A stretch of DNA of 64,000 bases from contig NZ_QUAB01000033.1 of assembly GCF_003387575.1 (NCBI RefSeq), positions 103,253 through 167,252 on the forward strand. The letters are read 5' to 3'. The DNA is from Microbacterium bovistercoris (GTDB taxonomy: Bacteria > Actinomycetota > Actinomycetes > Actinomycetales > Microbacteriaceae). The position numbers and the translations under genes were made by a program. The notes under the pieces are model-generated. The model was not told where the DNA came from. It was given only the letters and a program-made list of their open reading frames with translations, and did no database searches. Shown here piece after piece: positions 37,040 through 47,362 of this stretch (positions are counted from its first letter, which is position 1; every line of letters begins with the position of its first letter).

Positions 37040-38791
37040 GTGGTCACCCGTCTCTCTCATCTCTTCGTCCGTACGCTCCGTGAAGACCCGGCTGGTGCCG
37101 AGGTCACGAGCCACAAGCTGCTGATCCGTGCCGGATACATCCGACCGCAGGCAGCAGGCATCTTCGCCTGGCTCCCGCTCGGGCTGCGCGTGAAGGCGAA
37201 GATCGAGAAGATCGTCCGCGAGGAGATGGAGGCGGCCGGCGCCCAGGAGGTGCACTTCCCCGCCCTCATGCCCCGTGAGGCATACGAGGCGACCGGACGC
37301 TGGGAGGAGTACGGCGACCTGCTGTTCCGCCTGCAGGACCGCAAGGGCGGCGACTACCTGCTCGCCCCCACTCACGAAGAGGCGTTCACGCTGCTCGTGA
37401 AGGACCTTTACTCGTCGTACAAGGACCTGCCGCTGACGATCTACCAGATCCAGGACAAGTACCGCGACGAGGCGCGTCCGCGAGCCGGCCTGCTGCGCGG
37501 CCGCGAGTTCACGATGAAAGACGCGTACTCCTTCGACTACACCGATGCCGGGCTCGACGCGAGCTACCAGGCGCAGCGCGATGCGTACGAGCGCATCTTC
37601 CAGCGCCTGGGCATGGAGTACGTGATCGTGCAGGCGGATGCCGGTGCGATGGGCGGATCCCGCAGCGAGGAGTTCCTGCACCCGACCCCGATCGGCGAGG
37701 ACACCTTCGTGCGCTCCGCCGGCGGCTACGCCGCCAACGTCGAGGCGTACACGACGCCGGCGATCGCGGCGGTCGCGTTCGACGCGGATGCCGCACCGGT
37801 GATCTTCGACTCGCCGAACACTCCCACGATCGACACGCTCGTCTCGCACAGCAATGCCGTGCTGGACGGCGAGTACACCGCGGCGGACACGCTGAAGAAC
37901 GTCGTGCTCGCACTGACCCACCTCGACGGCACCCGCGAACTCGTCGTCGTGGGCGTGCCCGGCGACCGCGAGGTCGATGAGAAGCGTGCCGAGGTGGCCT
38001 TCGCTCCCGCTGAGGTCGAGCCCGCCTCCGACGCCGACTTCGAGAAGAACCCGCTGCTGGTGCGTGGCTACATCGGCCCGTGGAGCGAGACCGGGGCCGT
38101 GCTGGGCGAGGAGTCCGCCACCGGCATCCGCTACCTGGTCGACCCGCGCGTGGCCGAGGGCACCAGCTGGATCACGGGCGCGAACATCGACCAGAAGCAC
38201 GCGCACAGCGTGGTCGCCGGCCGCGACTTCGCCGCCGACGGCTTCGTCGAGGTCGCCGGCGTGCGCGATGGCGACGAGGCGCCCGACGGCTCCGGCCCGG
38301 TCACCATCGCGCGCGGCATGGAGATCGGCCACGTCTTCCAGCTCGGCCGCAAGTACGCCGAGGCGCTCGGCCTCAAGGTGCTCGACGAGAACGGCAAGCT
38401 CACCACCGTGACCATGGGCTCCTACGGCATCGGCGTCACCCGCATCCTCGCGGCGATCGCCGAGCTGAACAGTGACGACAAGGGGCTGATCTGGCCCGAG
38501 ACCATCGCGCCGTTCGATGTTCACGTGATCGCGACCGGCAAGGACGATGTCGCGTTCGATCTCGCCGCGCAGCTGTCGGCCGACATCGAGGCGACGCGCC
38601 GCGATGTGCTGTTCGACGACCGTCCGAAGGTCTCGCCCGGCGTGAAGTTCGGCGACGCCGAGCTGCTCGGTGTGCCGACGATCGTCATCGTCGGCCGCGG
38701 TGCCGCCGACGGTCAGGTCGAGTTGTGGGATCGCCGGTCGGGTGAGCGCGAGACGATCGCGGCCTCCGAGCTGATCGCCCGCCTGGGCTGA
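37040..38791 (+). CDS. proS: Prolyl-tRNA synthetase (bacterial type with insertion domain)
   Basis: Charges tRNA-Pro with proline. The 583-residue class II synthetase has the N-terminal [21 protein letters not shown], motif 2 region [25 protein letters not shown] and motif 3 [14 protein letters not shown]. Between motifs 2 and 3 lies the editing INS domain that clears alanyl-tRNA-Pro, then the C-terminal anticodon-binding domain ending in ELIARLG. This identifies the bacterial rather than the archaeal-type enzyme. GTG start, leaderless. A hairpin follows the stop. proS upstream of nusA is known from other actinobacteria, but here eight other genes come in between. Confidence 0.97.
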   Translation: MVTRLSHLFVRTLREDPAGAEVTSHKLLIRAGYIRPQAAGIFAWLPLGLRVKAKIEKIVREEMEAAGAQEVHFPALMPREAYEATGRWEEYGDLLFRLQDRKGGDYLLAPTHEEAFTLLVKDLYSSYKDLPLTIYQIQDKYRDEARPRAGLLRGREFTMKDAYSFDYTDAGLDASYQAQRDAYERIFQRLGMEYVIVQADAGAMGGSRSEEFLHPTPIGEDTFVRSAGGYAANVEAYTTPAIAAVAFDADAAPVIFDSPNTPTIDTLVSHSNAVLDGEYTAADTLKNVVLALTHLDGTRELVVVGVPGDREVDEKRAEVAFAPAEVEPASDADFEKNPLLVRGYIGPWSETGAVLGEESATGIRYLVDPRVAEGTSWITGANIDQKHAHSVVAGRDFAADGFVEVAGVRDGDEAPDGSGPVTIARGMEIGHVFQLGRKYAEALGLKVLDENGKLTTVTMGSYGIGVTRILAAIAELNSDDKGLIWPETIAPFDVHVIATGKDDVAFDLAAQLSADIEATRRDVLFDDRPKVSPGVKFGDAELLGVPTIVIVGRGAADGQVELWDRRSGERETIAASELIARLG

Positions 38792-38795
38792 ATCC

Positions 38796-38827
38796 GCACG
38801 ATCCCGCGCGCTCGCGCGGGATCGTGC
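38796..38827 (+). terminator. Hairpin terminator between proS and the convergent channel gene
   Basis: Inverted repeat of 13 to 15 bases (GCACGATCCCGCG.../...CGCGGGATCGTGC) with a tiny loop, five bases past the proS stop. No U-tract. Confidence 0.7.
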
Positions 38828-38947
38828 GCTTCGCGCGGGCGGATGCCGGGATTCGGTCCGCGGGGGCAGTGCATCTCCGCGGGAGCGCACGGCGCTGCAT
38901 CCGTGCCGGCACTCCGACGTGCGCTTCTACGCGCTCCGACGCCGCGC

Positions 38948-39895
38948 TCAGGGTCGGCGTTCGTCGAGGAGCTGCCGGATCTCGGCGGAGAGCACCTCGG
39001 ACTGCGCGAGCAGCTCGGCCAGCCGGTCGGCCTTCGCATCGACGCTCCCCGGGCTGCTCGTGGACCCTGCGGCGCCGGCTGAATCCGCCTGCGACATCCC
39101 GACCGCGACCGCACCGGACGCTGCGCCCGCGGCGACCCCGGCGGAGGCCGCGCGCGAGCGGTCGGCGTCGTCCGCGGCATCCTCGTCGGGCTGCGCCTGC
39201 GCCGCCGCATCCGCCGAGCCGTCCTCATCGTCCTTGGACGGCCCGAGGAACAGGTTCGCGAGGTAACCGGTGAACGTTCCGAAGATGCCGACCCCGACGA
39301 TGATGATGAGAACTCCGAGCACCCGCCCGGCGTTCGTCACCGGGTACTGATCGCCGTAGCCGACCGTCGAGATCGTGACGACCGTGTACCAGAGCGCGTC
39401 GGAGGCCGAGGTGATGTTCGCACCCTTCGCGTGCTCCTCGACCGCCAGGATCGAGATGCTGCCGAACTGCAGCACCAGGATGCCGAGCAGCAGCAGCGTC
39501 ATCAGGGTGCTGTTGGCCCGGTCGTGCACGAGCGTCCGGACGATGGTGCGGAAGCCGAGCGCCTGGAGCAGGCGGAACACGCGCAGCAGTCGGAACACCC
39601 GCAGGATCTTCAGCTGCGGGAACGGGAGGCTGGCCAGCAGATCGGCCCACCCGAAGCCTCGGAAGAAGTACTTCCAGGGCGTGTCCGACGTCGTGATCCG
39701 GTACACGAAGTCGATCAGGAAGATGAAGCTGAACAGCCCGTTCATCACCGAGAGCACCAGCTGCAGCGCCCCGTCGCCCGCGAACGCATAGACCAGCACG
39801 AGGTTCGCGATGGAGAGCACGGACAGGATGCCGATGAAGATCTCGTACGCGGTGTTCTTGAGCTCGCTGTGACGCGAGCGCTTCGTCCTGGCCAT
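38948..39895 (-). CDS. Voltage-gated potassium channel subunit (six-TM) with acidic tail
   Basis: A 315-residue Kv-like channel. After a basic N-terminus come S1-S3, the arginine-rich voltage sensor LKILRVFRLLRVFRLL near residue 110, S5, a pore helix with the selectivity filter TISTVGYGD near residue 200, and S6. The C-terminal 85 residues are an acidic, Ala-rich, probably disordered linker (KDDEDGSADAAAQAQPDED) ending in a short predicted coiled coil (LAELLAQSEVLSAEIRQLLDE) that may set tetramer formation. The start at ATG 39895 has GGAGGAG upstream; the longer open frame to 40267 runs into the divergent LOG gene and is rejected. Confidence 0.92.
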   Translation of the reverse strand: MARTKRSRHSELKNTAYEIFIGILSVLSIANLVLVYAFAGDGALQLVLSVMNGLFSFIFLIDFVYRITTSDTPWKYFFRGFGWADLLASLPFPQLKILRVFRLLRVFRLLQALGFRTIVRTLVHDRANSTLMTLLLLGILVLQFGSISILAVEEHAKGANITSASDALWYTVVTISTVGYGDQYPVTNAGRVLGVLIIIVGVGIFGTFTGYLANLFLGPSKDDEDGSADAAAQAQPDEDAADDADRSRAASAGVAAGAASGAVAVGMSQADSAGAAGSTSSPGSVDAKADRLAELLAQSEVLSAEIRQLLDERRP

Positions 39896-40043
39896 CAGGC
39901 GTTCTCCTCCCGGCGCGCTGCGCAGCGCGGCAGCATTCATCTTCCGGCATCGTGAGCCCGCCCGCCCAGACGACTCGCCCGCCGAAGGCGACGGCGTTCG
40001 CGTCGCTCGCCCCCGACCCCCTCCCGCGTGACAGGCTGGGAGC

Positions 40044-41087
40044 ATGACCGACGTGACCCTGCCCGACGATCTCCGCTTGCGTCTTTCGGCGCTGCTCGAT
40101 GAGGAGGGCGTCACCGCGAACAGAGGCCTCATCACCCGCATCCTGCAGTCGGCGATCGCGCTGGGCCAGGACCGCACCGACCGTCTCGATCTGAAGATCG
40201 CGTCCGCCGCGCTCAGCGAGATGCGGGAGGCGTTCCGGCTGTTCGAGCCGCTGCGCGGCGTGCCCAAGGTGACGATCTTCGGGTCCGCCAGGACGACTCA
40301 GGCCGACCCGCTCTACGGCCAGGCGCAGGATGCCGCCAGGCTGCTGTCGAAGGACGGCTGGATGGTCGTGACCGGTGCCGGTCCCGGCATCATGCAGGCC
40401 GCGGCGGAGGGCGCGGGGCGGAAGATGTCGATCGGCGTGTCGATCCGGCTGCCGTTCGAGGAGAAGGCGAACGCGGTCGTCGCGGAGGACGCGAACCTCG
40501 TGTCGATGAAGTACTTCTTCACGCGCAAGCTCATGCTGGTCAAGGAGTCCCGCGGATTCGTCTGCCTGCCCGGGGGATTCGGCACCATGGACGAGATGTT
40601 CGAGCTGCTCACCCTGCAGCAGACCGGCAAGGCGGAGCCGGTGCCGATCGTGCTGCTCGACGAGCCGGGGGGCACGTTCTGGCAGGGCCTGAAGACGTTC
40701 GTCGACGGGAATCTCGCGGCCGGCGGGTACATCTCGGCCGGCGACATGGACCGCGTGCTGATCACGGACTCGGTCGAGGCGGCGACCGGCGAGATCCTCG
40801 GCTTCTGGCACAACTACGACTCGCTGCGCTGGGTCGGCGACCAGCTGGTGCTGCGACTGCGCCACGAACCGACCGATGCCGAGATCGACGACCTGAACGA
40901 CCGTTTCGGTGATCTGCTGCTGCGCGGGCGCATCGAACGCACCGAGCCGCTCGCCCCGGAGCGCGCCGATCACGACGTCCTCGAGCTGCCACGGCTCGTG
41001 CTGGTGCTGAACCAGTTCCGGGTCGGTGCGCTGCATCGCGTGATCCGGGCGATCAACGCCCTTCCGTCCGCGGGCCGAGCGGATTGA
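40044..41087 (+). CDS. LOG/TIGR00730-family Rossmann-fold protein
   Basis: A 347-residue protein of the LOG family (lysine-decarboxylase-like fold), whose members hydrolyse nucleoside 5'-monophosphates to base and ribose 5-phosphate. The signature is complete: IFGSARTTQADPLY, VVTGAGPGIMQAAAEGAG, FFTRKLMLVKESRGFVCLPGGFGTMDEMFE. The PGGxGT loop and the nearby E form the active site. It is longer than plant LOG (about 215), with 70 extra residues before the domain and 90 after, so it fits the larger bacterial type. CAGGCT lies 6 nt before the ATG. Confidence 0.88.
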   Translation: MTDVTLPDDLRLRLSALLDEEGVTANRGLITRILQSAIALGQDRTDRLDLKIASAALSEMREAFRLFEPLRGVPKVTIFGSARTTQADPLYGQAQDAARLLSKDGWMVVTGAGPGIMQAAAEGAGRKMSIGVSIRLPFEEKANAVVAEDANLVSMKYFFTRKLMLVKESRGFVCLPGGFGTMDEMFELLTLQQTGKAEPVPIVLLDEPGGTFWQGLKTFVDGNLAAGGYISAGDMDRVLITDSVEAATGEILGFWHNYDSLRWVGDQLVLRLRHEPTDAEIDDLNDRFGDLLLRGRIERTEPLAPERADHDVLELPRLVLVLNQFRVGALHRVIRAINALPSAGRAD

Positions 41088-41099
41088 GCGGCGCCGCCG

Positions 41100-42197
41100 T
41101 CACGCGGCGAGCTGCTCGATGCGGTCGGCCGCGATCACCGCGCCGCGTTGGGCACGCAGCCGCATGCCGGTCTGTGCGGCGAGCGACGTGATGCGCGTGT
41201 CGGCGAGCAGGCCGGAGATCGCGCCCTCGAGCTCAGGGGCGAGCGCCGAGCGGGGAAGAACCCTTCCGACGCTCTGCGACTCGACGATCCGGCCGATCAG
41301 CGGCTGGTCCGAGGTCGCATTCATCGGCAGCACCAGAAGGGGCACCCCGTGCGCGAGCGCCGCGAGCGTAGTCGAATGACCGCCGTGTCCGATCACGAGC
41401 GTCGCGTGGGGGAGCAGTTCGGCGTGCGACGCCCGGCCACGCACCTCGACGTTCGGGGGGATGTCCCCGCCCAGCGGCGTCTGCGGCGTCGACCGGGTGA
41501 CGATCGCCCGCACCGGGAGCCGACCGAGCGCTGCGATCACCCGTCGGTACACGTCGTCCTGTCTGCGCTGCCAGACACTGCTGAGGCTGACCAGAACGAG
41601 CGGGGGATCCTGCGCGGACCGCGGTGCCGGCGGCGCACCATGCTCCGTCGTCCCGGTCCACTCGAACCCGATCGTGTTCTCCTGGTCGGTGAGGGGATCC
41701 AGCTCGCGGTCGGTCAACAGCAGACGGGCATCCGCTGCGTTCCACACCGCGAGCGGGCTCAGACCGAAGGGCCCGAGCACGGCTTTCGCGGGCCCCTGGG
41801 ACATGCGTCCGCTCCAGACCGCTCCGAACGAGTGGAACAGCACCGCGACCGGCGGGCCCACGCGGGTCGCCTCGCGGATCGACGAGATCATGATGCCGTC
41901 GATCAGCACCACGTCCGGATGCCGCTGCGCGATCACCTGTCGCACCTGTCTCGCCACGCCGCGGCTCATCCCCATGCGCGCCATGTCGGACATCTGCGCC
42001 GCCCCGTTCGATGCGAGGCCCGGCTGATGCCCGACGAGCGCGGGCAGCGGCACGGGCTCCACGCCCTGGTCCCGCGGGAGCATACCGGCGAAGGCGACGC
42101 GATGCCCTCGCGCGACGGGCTCGCGCGACACGGCGACGGCAGGCGGCACGTTTCCGCCCGCATCCGCGCCGATGAAGAGGATGTTCAGCGGTGTCAC
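41100..42197 (-). CDS. UGT/MGT-like glycosyltransferase (GT1 family)
   Basis: A 365-residue GT-B glycosyltransferase. It begins LNILFIGADAGGNVPPAVAVSRE, has a GHGGHSTTLAALAHGVPLLVLP donor-binding region (the nucleotide-sugar PSPG-like box) near residue 275 and the MNATSDQPLIGRIVES end. It resembles macrolide glycosyltransferases that glycosylate small molecules with UDP-sugars. The exact acceptor is unknown. The frame continues to a TTG at 42221; I prefer GTG 42197, with GGGA 6 nt upstream, but confidence in the start is low. It converges on the LOG gene. Confidence 0.85.
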   Translation of the reverse strand: MTPLNILFIGADAGGNVPPAVAVSREPVARGHRVAFAGMLPRDQGVEPVPLPALVGHQPGLASNGAAQMSDMARMGMSRGVARQVRQVIAQRHPDVVLIDGIMISSIREATRVGPPVAVLFHSFGAVWSGRMSQGPAKAVLGPFGLSPLAVWNAADARLLLTDRELDPLTDQENTIGFEWTGTTEHGAPPAPRSAQDPPLVLVSLSSVWQRRQDDVYRRVIAALGRLPVRAIVTRSTPQTPLGGDIPPNVEVRGRASHAELLPHATLVIGHGGHSTTLAALAHGVPLLVLPMNATSDQPLIGRIVESQSVGRVLPRSALAPELEGAISGLLADTRITSLAAQTGMRLRAQRGAVIAADRIEQLAA

Positions 42198-42314
42198 GGG
42201 AGTCCCGATCTCGTTCCCCAAGCGGGATGCCAGGGCACCCCACGAAATCCGATGTGATCAGGGTAGACCCGGGGTGGTCGCCCGGCAAGCGCCGCGATGC
42301 CGGGTGGGGCCGAG

Positions 42315-43664
42315 TCAGCCGTTCTCGGCGGCCACGATCCTCGTGGCGAACTCCGCGAGGTCCACGGAGCGGCCGAGCACCCGCTCCGCGGCGCGGTGCC
42401 CCGAGGCGTAGGCGCCGCCGACGGTGGCGGGCTCGTCGCCCCAGGTGGCCTCGCCCGCGAAGTGCAGCACTCCGTCCGCCGGTCCGGCGAGCGCGTCATG
42501 GTCGATGTGCGACGTGCCCGCCGCCTGGTACGAGTACGAGCCGTTCGAGTACGGATCCTGACCCCAGCGCGTGATCCAGTGTGCGACCGGCTCCGGCACG
42601 GCGTCGCCGTACAGGGTGCGAAGCGCGGTGAGCACGTCGGTGACGATCGCGGCATCCGACAGCTCCTGCAGATGGCGGCCCAGAGGGCCGGCGGCGAAGG
42701 TGAGCAGCGTCGGCCGCCCGCTGATCGCGGAGACGTCGTACCAGGAGTGCCACAGCTCGCCCGCCTCGCCGAGCGCACGGATGGCGTAGCTGCCCTCGTC
42801 CCAGAACCGTTCGGGGAACTGCAGGAAGACCTTGTTGAACACGCCCATGCCGAGCCGGCCCAGCGGTGCGGCCATGTGCTCGGGCAGGGGCGGCTCGAAG
42901 GTGATCGCCCCGGCCTTGAGCACGCCGAGCGGCACGGTGACCACGACGGATGCCGCGGTGAAGTTCTCCGCCCCGGCGGTCACCGTCACCCCGTCGGCGC
43001 CTCGCGAGACGGCGGTGACGGCCTGCGACAGCCGCACGTCCAGGCCGGCCGCGATGCGGTTGGGCAGCTCGTCGTAGCCGCGCGGGAAGATCACCTCGTC
43101 GCCCTCGATCGCATCCTCGTCCAAGCCGTGCGCATCCAGATCTCCGATCCACGCGCCGCACTGTTCCTCGACGCGGTGCCGGAAGAACTCCCTGATCTCG
43201 TCGATCCGCTCCGGTTCGAGACCCGACCGGTCCAGCACCCGCTCGGTCACATCCAGGTAGGTGTCCCCGGGCGAGGAGGAGGCGATCTCGTCGAGCAGCG
43301 CCGCGTCGGCACGGGCGACGTCGTCGACCCACCGGGCCGAAGCCGCCGCATCCATCCGCCGGCCGTCGCCGTCGAAGTCCTCGATCGGCCGGCCGCCGGC
43401 CTGGAAGCTCCCGACGGTGAACTCCACGGTCGGCACGTCGAGCGCCTGCACCAGGTCCCACAACGGGGATCCATCGATACCGTGGATCCAGGATGCACCG
43501 AGGTCGACGGAGAACCCCGCGGTGCGGTCGGTGTTCATCCGCCCGCCGATCCGATCCCTGGCCTCCAGCACCAGGACGCGCTGCCCGGCGTCCTGCAGGA
43601 TCCTCGCGCAGGTGGTGCCGGACATCCCGGCGCCGACGACGATCGTGTCGTACCGCTCCATCAT
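42315..43664 (-). CDS. FAD-dependent flavin monoamine oxidase
   Basis: Oxidises primary amines (or polyamines, amino acids) to aldehydes with hydrogen peroxide and ammonia. The 449 residues start with the Rossmann FAD motif TIVVGAGMSGTTCARIL and the EARDRIGGRMNTDR segment. It has a substrate domain and the C-terminal FAD-contact motif GEATWGDEPATVGGAYASGHRAAERVL. No secretion signal, so cytosolic. The frame stays open further upstream through the transporter, but the ATG at 43664 overlapping the stop of the AGCS gene (ATGA) is the start. Cotranscription with a Na+/amino acid symporter suggests that the imported compound is its substrate. Confidence 0.92.
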   Translation of the reverse strand: MMERYDTIVVGAGMSGTTCARILQDAGQRVLVLEARDRIGGRMNTDRTAGFSVDLGASWIHGIDGSPLWDLVQALDVPTVEFTVGSFQAGGRPIEDFDGDGRRMDAAASARWVDDVARADAALLDEIASSSPGDTYLDVTERVLDRSGLEPERIDEIREFFRHRVEEQCGAWIGDLDAHGLDEDAIEGDEVIFPRGYDELPNRIAAGLDVRLSQAVTAVSRGADGVTVTAGAENFTAASVVVTVPLGVLKAGAITFEPPLPEHMAAPLGRLGMGVFNKVFLQFPERFWDEGSYAIRALGEAGELWHSWYDVSAISGRPTLLTFAAGPLGRHLQELSDAAIVTDVLTALRTLYGDAVPEPVAHWITRWGQDPYSNGSYSYQAAGTSHIDHDALAGPADGVLHFAGEATWGDEPATVGGAYASGHRAAERVLGRSVDLAEFATRIVAAENG

Positions 43665-45121
43665 CGCCTCCGGATCATGTCGATCGGGCCGGTGACCGAC
43701 TCGGCGTCCTCCCAGACGCTGATGCCGGTGATGTCCGGCAACCGGTCCCTGGTGAAGATCGGGTCGAAGCCCTCTCTGCGCTGCTGCGAGTAGTCCTTCA
43801 GCAGCCGGAAGGCGATGCCCGAGAGCAGGGCGATCGCGATCAGGTTGACCAGCGCCATGATGCCCATGGCGCCGTCGGCGAAGTTCCAGACCACGTCGGC
43901 GGAGACCACCGAGCCGATGAACACCGCGACGATCGCGACGATCCGGTAACCCGTGAGGGTGCCGCGATGGGTGGTGATGAACTCGATGTTCGACTCGCCG
44001 TAGTAGTAGTTGCCGAGCACCGAGCTGAAGGCGAGCAGGAAGATGATGATGCTCAGCGCGATGTTCGACCAGTCGCCGAGCGTGCTCACCAGCGCGCCCT
44101 GCGTGAGCCCGATGCCGCGGGTCGCGCCGGCGAGATCGGGCACCGAGACGAGGATGATGAACGCCGTGATCGAGCAGACCAGGAAGGTGTCGAAGTAGAC
44201 GCCCAGCGTCTGCACCAGGCCCTGCTTCACGGGATGCGTCACCGCAGCCGTCGCCCCGGCGTTCGGGGCGGAGCCCAGACCCGCCTCGTTCGAGAACATG
44301 CCGCGCTTCACGCCCTGCAGCACCACGTAGCCGAAGGCGGCGCCGACGACCTCGTTCGGACCGAACGCCTGACCGAAGATCGCGCCGAACACGTAGGGGA
44401 TGCGATCCCAATGCAGGGCCACGACGATCAGGCCGAGAAGCAGGTATCCGAGCGCCATCAGCGGCACGAGCATCTGCGTGACCGACGCGATGCGGCGCAC
44501 GCCTCCGAACACGACCAGCCCCATCAGCACGGCCAGGGCGACGCCGGTGACCCAGGGCAGCCAGCCCGGTGCGTCATCGCCCAGACTGCCGGCCAGGGTC
44601 GCCTGGATGGTGTTGGCCTGCAGCGAACTGAACGCGATGGGGAAGCAGACGATCAGCACCACGGCGAACAGCACACCCATCCAGCGGGCCTTCAGCCCGT
44701 GCTGCATGTAGTACGCGGGCCCGCCTCGGAAGCCGTCCGCGTCGCGCACCTTGAACAGCTGGGCGAGCGACGACTCGATGAAGCTGGACGCCCCGCCGAT
44801 GAACGCCATCAGCCACATCCAGAACACCGCACCCGGCCCGCCGATCGCGATCGCGGTGCCCACCCCGGCGATGTTGCCGACGCCGACGCGGGAAGCCGCC
44901 GAGATGGTGAAGGCCTGGAACGCCGAGACCGACTGCGGCTCGCCGTCGGCATTGCGGGGTGTGCGATCGGTGAGGGTGCGGAACATCTCGGGAATCATCC
45001 GGAACTGCACCACACCCGAGCGGAACGTGAAGTACAGGCCGAGCAGCACCACGATCGGCAGTACCAGCCAGGTCCAGAAGTTGTCGCCCCAGGTCAGCAG
45101 CCACTCGTTGATCGCATCCAT
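43661..45121 (-). CDS. Sodium:alanine (AGCS family) symporter
   Basis: Imports alanine, glycine or related amino acids with sodium. The 486-residue protein has about ten membrane segments. The AGCS signatures are visible: ASRVGVGNIAGVGTAI near the start, AQLFKVRDADGFRGGPAYYMQHGL, FSNEAGLGSAPNAGATAAV (binding site) and GNYYYGE. I use ATG 45121, which starts MDAINEWLLTWGDNFW, the typical beginning of these proteins. A GATACT lies 7 nt before the ATG. The stop overlaps the amine oxidase start. It is divergent from phoX. Confidence 0.92.
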   Translation of the reverse strand: MDAINEWLLTWGDNFWTWLVLPIVVLLGLYFTFRSGVVQFRMIPEMFRTLTDRTPRNADGEPQSVSAFQAFTISAASRVGVGNIAGVGTAIAIGGPGAVFWMWLMAFIGGASSFIESSLAQLFKVRDADGFRGGPAYYMQHGLKARWMGVLFAVVLIVCFPIAFSSLQANTIQATLAGSLGDDAPGWLPWVTGVALAVLMGLVVFGGVRRIASVTQMLVPLMALGYLLLGLIVVALHWDRIPYVFGAIFGQAFGPNEVVGAAFGYVVLQGVKRGMFSNEAGLGSAPNAGATAAVTHPVKQGLVQTLGVYFDTFLVCSITAFIILVSVPDLAGATRGIGLTQGALVSTLGDWSNIALSIIIFLLAFSSVLGNYYYGESNIEFITTHRGTLTGYRIVAIVAVFIGSVVSADVVWNFADGAMGIMALVNLIAIALLSGIAFRLLKDYSQQRREGFDPIFTRDRLPDITGISVWEDAESVTGPIDMIRRR

Positions 45122-45297
45122 GTCCGTCAGTATCCGGGGCGGAGACCGCACGCGTCCAGCGGCGCGCGGAGTAGGAGTCGAGGAAGTGCCGGGGGCGGGC
45201 GCCGGCGCGCGCACACGGAGTTCAGGCCTCGTTCACGTGCGCGTCATCCGGCGGGGCCACGATGTCCGGCGACCGCACCCGATGAGGAGGATCCCCC

Positions 45298-47343
45298 ATG
45301 TCCCTGGCTCAGAACATCCGACGCAGCCTGCCGATGGCCGATCACGCGAAGGGCAAGCGCTCGGCGGTGACCTGCCAGCTGAAGTGCGCGAACGCGTGCC
45401 TCGGCCCGGAGTGCAACACCTCGGCCAACGAGGACTTCCGGTCGATCGCCTCCGCGGTCTTCTCGCGGCGCGCGCTGTTCGGCCTGGGTGCGGCGGCGGC
45501 CGTCGCCGTCGCCGTCGGCGTCGGACGGGAGACGCCCGCGTCCGCGGCCACAGCATCCGGCCCCGGCGCCGCCTTCGCGAAGCCGGGTCGCGCCGGCCTC
45601 TCCTTCGGCGCGATCGCGCCCGTCGACGCCGAGGTCGACGCGTTCACGGTGCCGGCCGGGTACACCTGGTCGCCGATCATCCGCTGGGGCGACCCGCTGT
45701 TCTCGCGCACCCCCGCCTTCGATCTGAACGCGCAGACGCCGAAGGCGCAGGCGGAGCAGTTCGGCTACAACAGCGACTACCTCGACATCGTGCCCGACCC
45801 CTCCGGGAAGACCGGCGTACTCGTGAACAACCACGAATACGTCAACCCCGACCTCATGTTCCCGCCGAGCGCGGATGCCGCGGAGCTGCGCCGCCGCGGC
45901 GACATCTACAAGGCAGCGCAGGGCATGTCCGTCGTCGAGATCCGGCGCAAGGCGGTGGGCGACCCGTGGACCTACGTCGTCGACGGGCGCCGCAACCGCC
46001 GCATCACCGTCGAGACCGTGTTCGAGATGACCGGTCCTGCGGCGGGCTCCGACCTGCTGAAGACCGCTGCCGATCCCGAGGGCCGCTGGGTGCACGGCAC
46101 GCTCGGCAACTGCGCAGGCGGTACGACGCCGTGGGGCACGATCCTCTCCGGCGAGGAGAACTTCAACGGCTACTTCGCCTGGGCCGCCGACACGGCCGAG
46201 CAGAAGCGCTACAGCGGCTCGTCGACGACGAGCACGTCGACGGGCTGGGAGGCCTACGACCCGCGCTTCGACGCGCACGACGCGGACTACGTCAACGAGC
46301 CCAACCGGTTCGGGTACATCGTCGAGATCGACCCTCAGGACCCGACGTCCACACCCCGCAAGCACACCGCCCTCGGCCGGTTCAAGCACGAGGGCGCCAA
46401 CATCCACGTGGCCGACGACGGCCGCGTCGTCGCGTACATGGGCGATGACGAGCGCAACGACTACCTGTACAAGTTCGTGTCGAAGAACCGCATCTCGGGC
46501 TCGCGCAGGAAGAACATGACTCTCCTCACCGAGGGCGACCTCTTCGTCGCGAAGTTCAGCGGCAACTCGCCGGCGGCGGAGATCACCGGCACGGGCGCGC
46601 TGCCCTCCGACGGTGCGTTCGACGGAACGGGCACCTGGATCCCGCTGACGAGGAACGGCGCGAGCGCGGTGCCCGGCTTCACGCTCGAGCAGGTGCTGGT
46701 GTACACGCGCCTCGCTGCGGACGCCGTCGGCGCGACCAAGATGGACCGCCCCGAGGACGTGGAGCCGAACCCGGTCACCGGCAAGGTGTACGTCGCGCTC
46801 ACGAACAACTCCCGGCGTTCGGCCGTCGACGAGACCAACCCGGTCACCGGCAACCGGTACGGTCACGTCGTCGAGCTCACCGAGACGTCGGGGCATTCCG
46901 GCACCACGTTCGGCTGGAGCATCCTGATGCTCTGCGGCGACCCGAACTCGTTCGGCAACGCCTACTTCGCCGGCTTCCCGAAGGAGCTCGTCTCGCCGAT
47001 CTCCTGCCCCGACAACGTCGCCTTCGACTCGGAGGGGAACCTCTGGATCTCGACCGACGGCGCCCCCAGCACGATCGGCTACGGCGACGGCCTGTTCAAG
47101 GTGCCGCTGACCGGTGCCGAACGCGGTCACGTGCAGCAGTTCCTCTCCGTCCCGCGGGATGCCGAGACCTGCGGCCCGGTGATCCACGACCGGGAAGGGC
47201 TGGTCTTCGTCGCCGTGCAGCACCCGGGGGAGGACGGCACGTTCGCCGCGCCCCGTTCGCTGTTCCCGGACTATGGGTCCACCGCCCCGGGTGATGTCGC
47301 CACCGCGCCGCGACCGTCGGTCGTGCAGGTGCACAGGGCCTGA
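45298..47343 (+). CDS. phoX: PhoX-family alkaline phosphatase (DUF839), Tat-exported
   Basis: An extracellular calcium- and iron-dependent phosphatase or phytase of the PhoX family that frees phosphate from esters. The 681 residues carry an N-terminal leader with several Cys (TCQLKCANACLGPEC) before a twin-arginine signal SRRALFGLGAAAAVAV near residue 57, typical of this family. The mature part has DUF839 signatures WSPIIRWGDPLFS, NNHEYVNPDLMF, PWGTILSGEENFNGYF and MDRPEDVEPNPVTG. GAGGAGGA precedes the ATG. Expression under phosphate starvation is known for the family; no PHO box could be identified by eye. Confidence 0.9.
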   Translation: MSLAQNIRRSLPMADHAKGKRSAVTCQLKCANACLGPECNTSANEDFRSIASAVFSRRALFGLGAAAAVAVAVGVGRETPASAATASGPGAAFAKPGRAGLSFGAIAPVDAEVDAFTVPAGYTWSPIIRWGDPLFSRTPAFDLNAQTPKAQAEQFGYNSDYLDIVPDPSGKTGVLVNNHEYVNPDLMFPPSADAAELRRRGDIYKAAQGMSVVEIRRKAVGDPWTYVVDGRRNRRITVETVFEMTGPAAGSDLLKTAADPEGRWVHGTLGNCAGGTTPWGTILSGEENFNGYFAWAADTAEQKRYSGSSTTSTSTGWEAYDPRFDAHDADYVNEPNRFGYIVEIDPQDPTSTPRKHTALGRFKHEGANIHVADDGRVVAYMGDDERNDYLYKFVSKNRISGSRRKNMTLLTEGDLFVAKFSGNSPAAEITGTGALPSDGAFDGTGTWIPLTRNGASAVPGFTLEQVLVYTRLAADAVGATKMDRPEDVEPNPVTGKVYVALTNNSRRSAVDETNPVTGNRYGHVVELTETSGHSGTTFGWSILMLCGDPNSFGNAYFAGFPKELVSPISCPDNVAFDSEGNLWISTDGAPSTIGYGDGLFKVPLTGAERGHVQQFLSVPRDAETCGPVIHDREGLVFVAVQHPGEDGTFAAPRSLFPDYGSTAPGDVATAPRPSVVQVHRA

Positions 47344-47362
47344 CCCGGTTCACCCACCTCTC

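Noticed and set aside
35504..38890. A 1128-codon open frame antisense to proS and neighbours
   Set aside because: It mirrors proS codons and has an unnatural Arg/Asp/Val/Leu pattern; no motif or promoter supports it.
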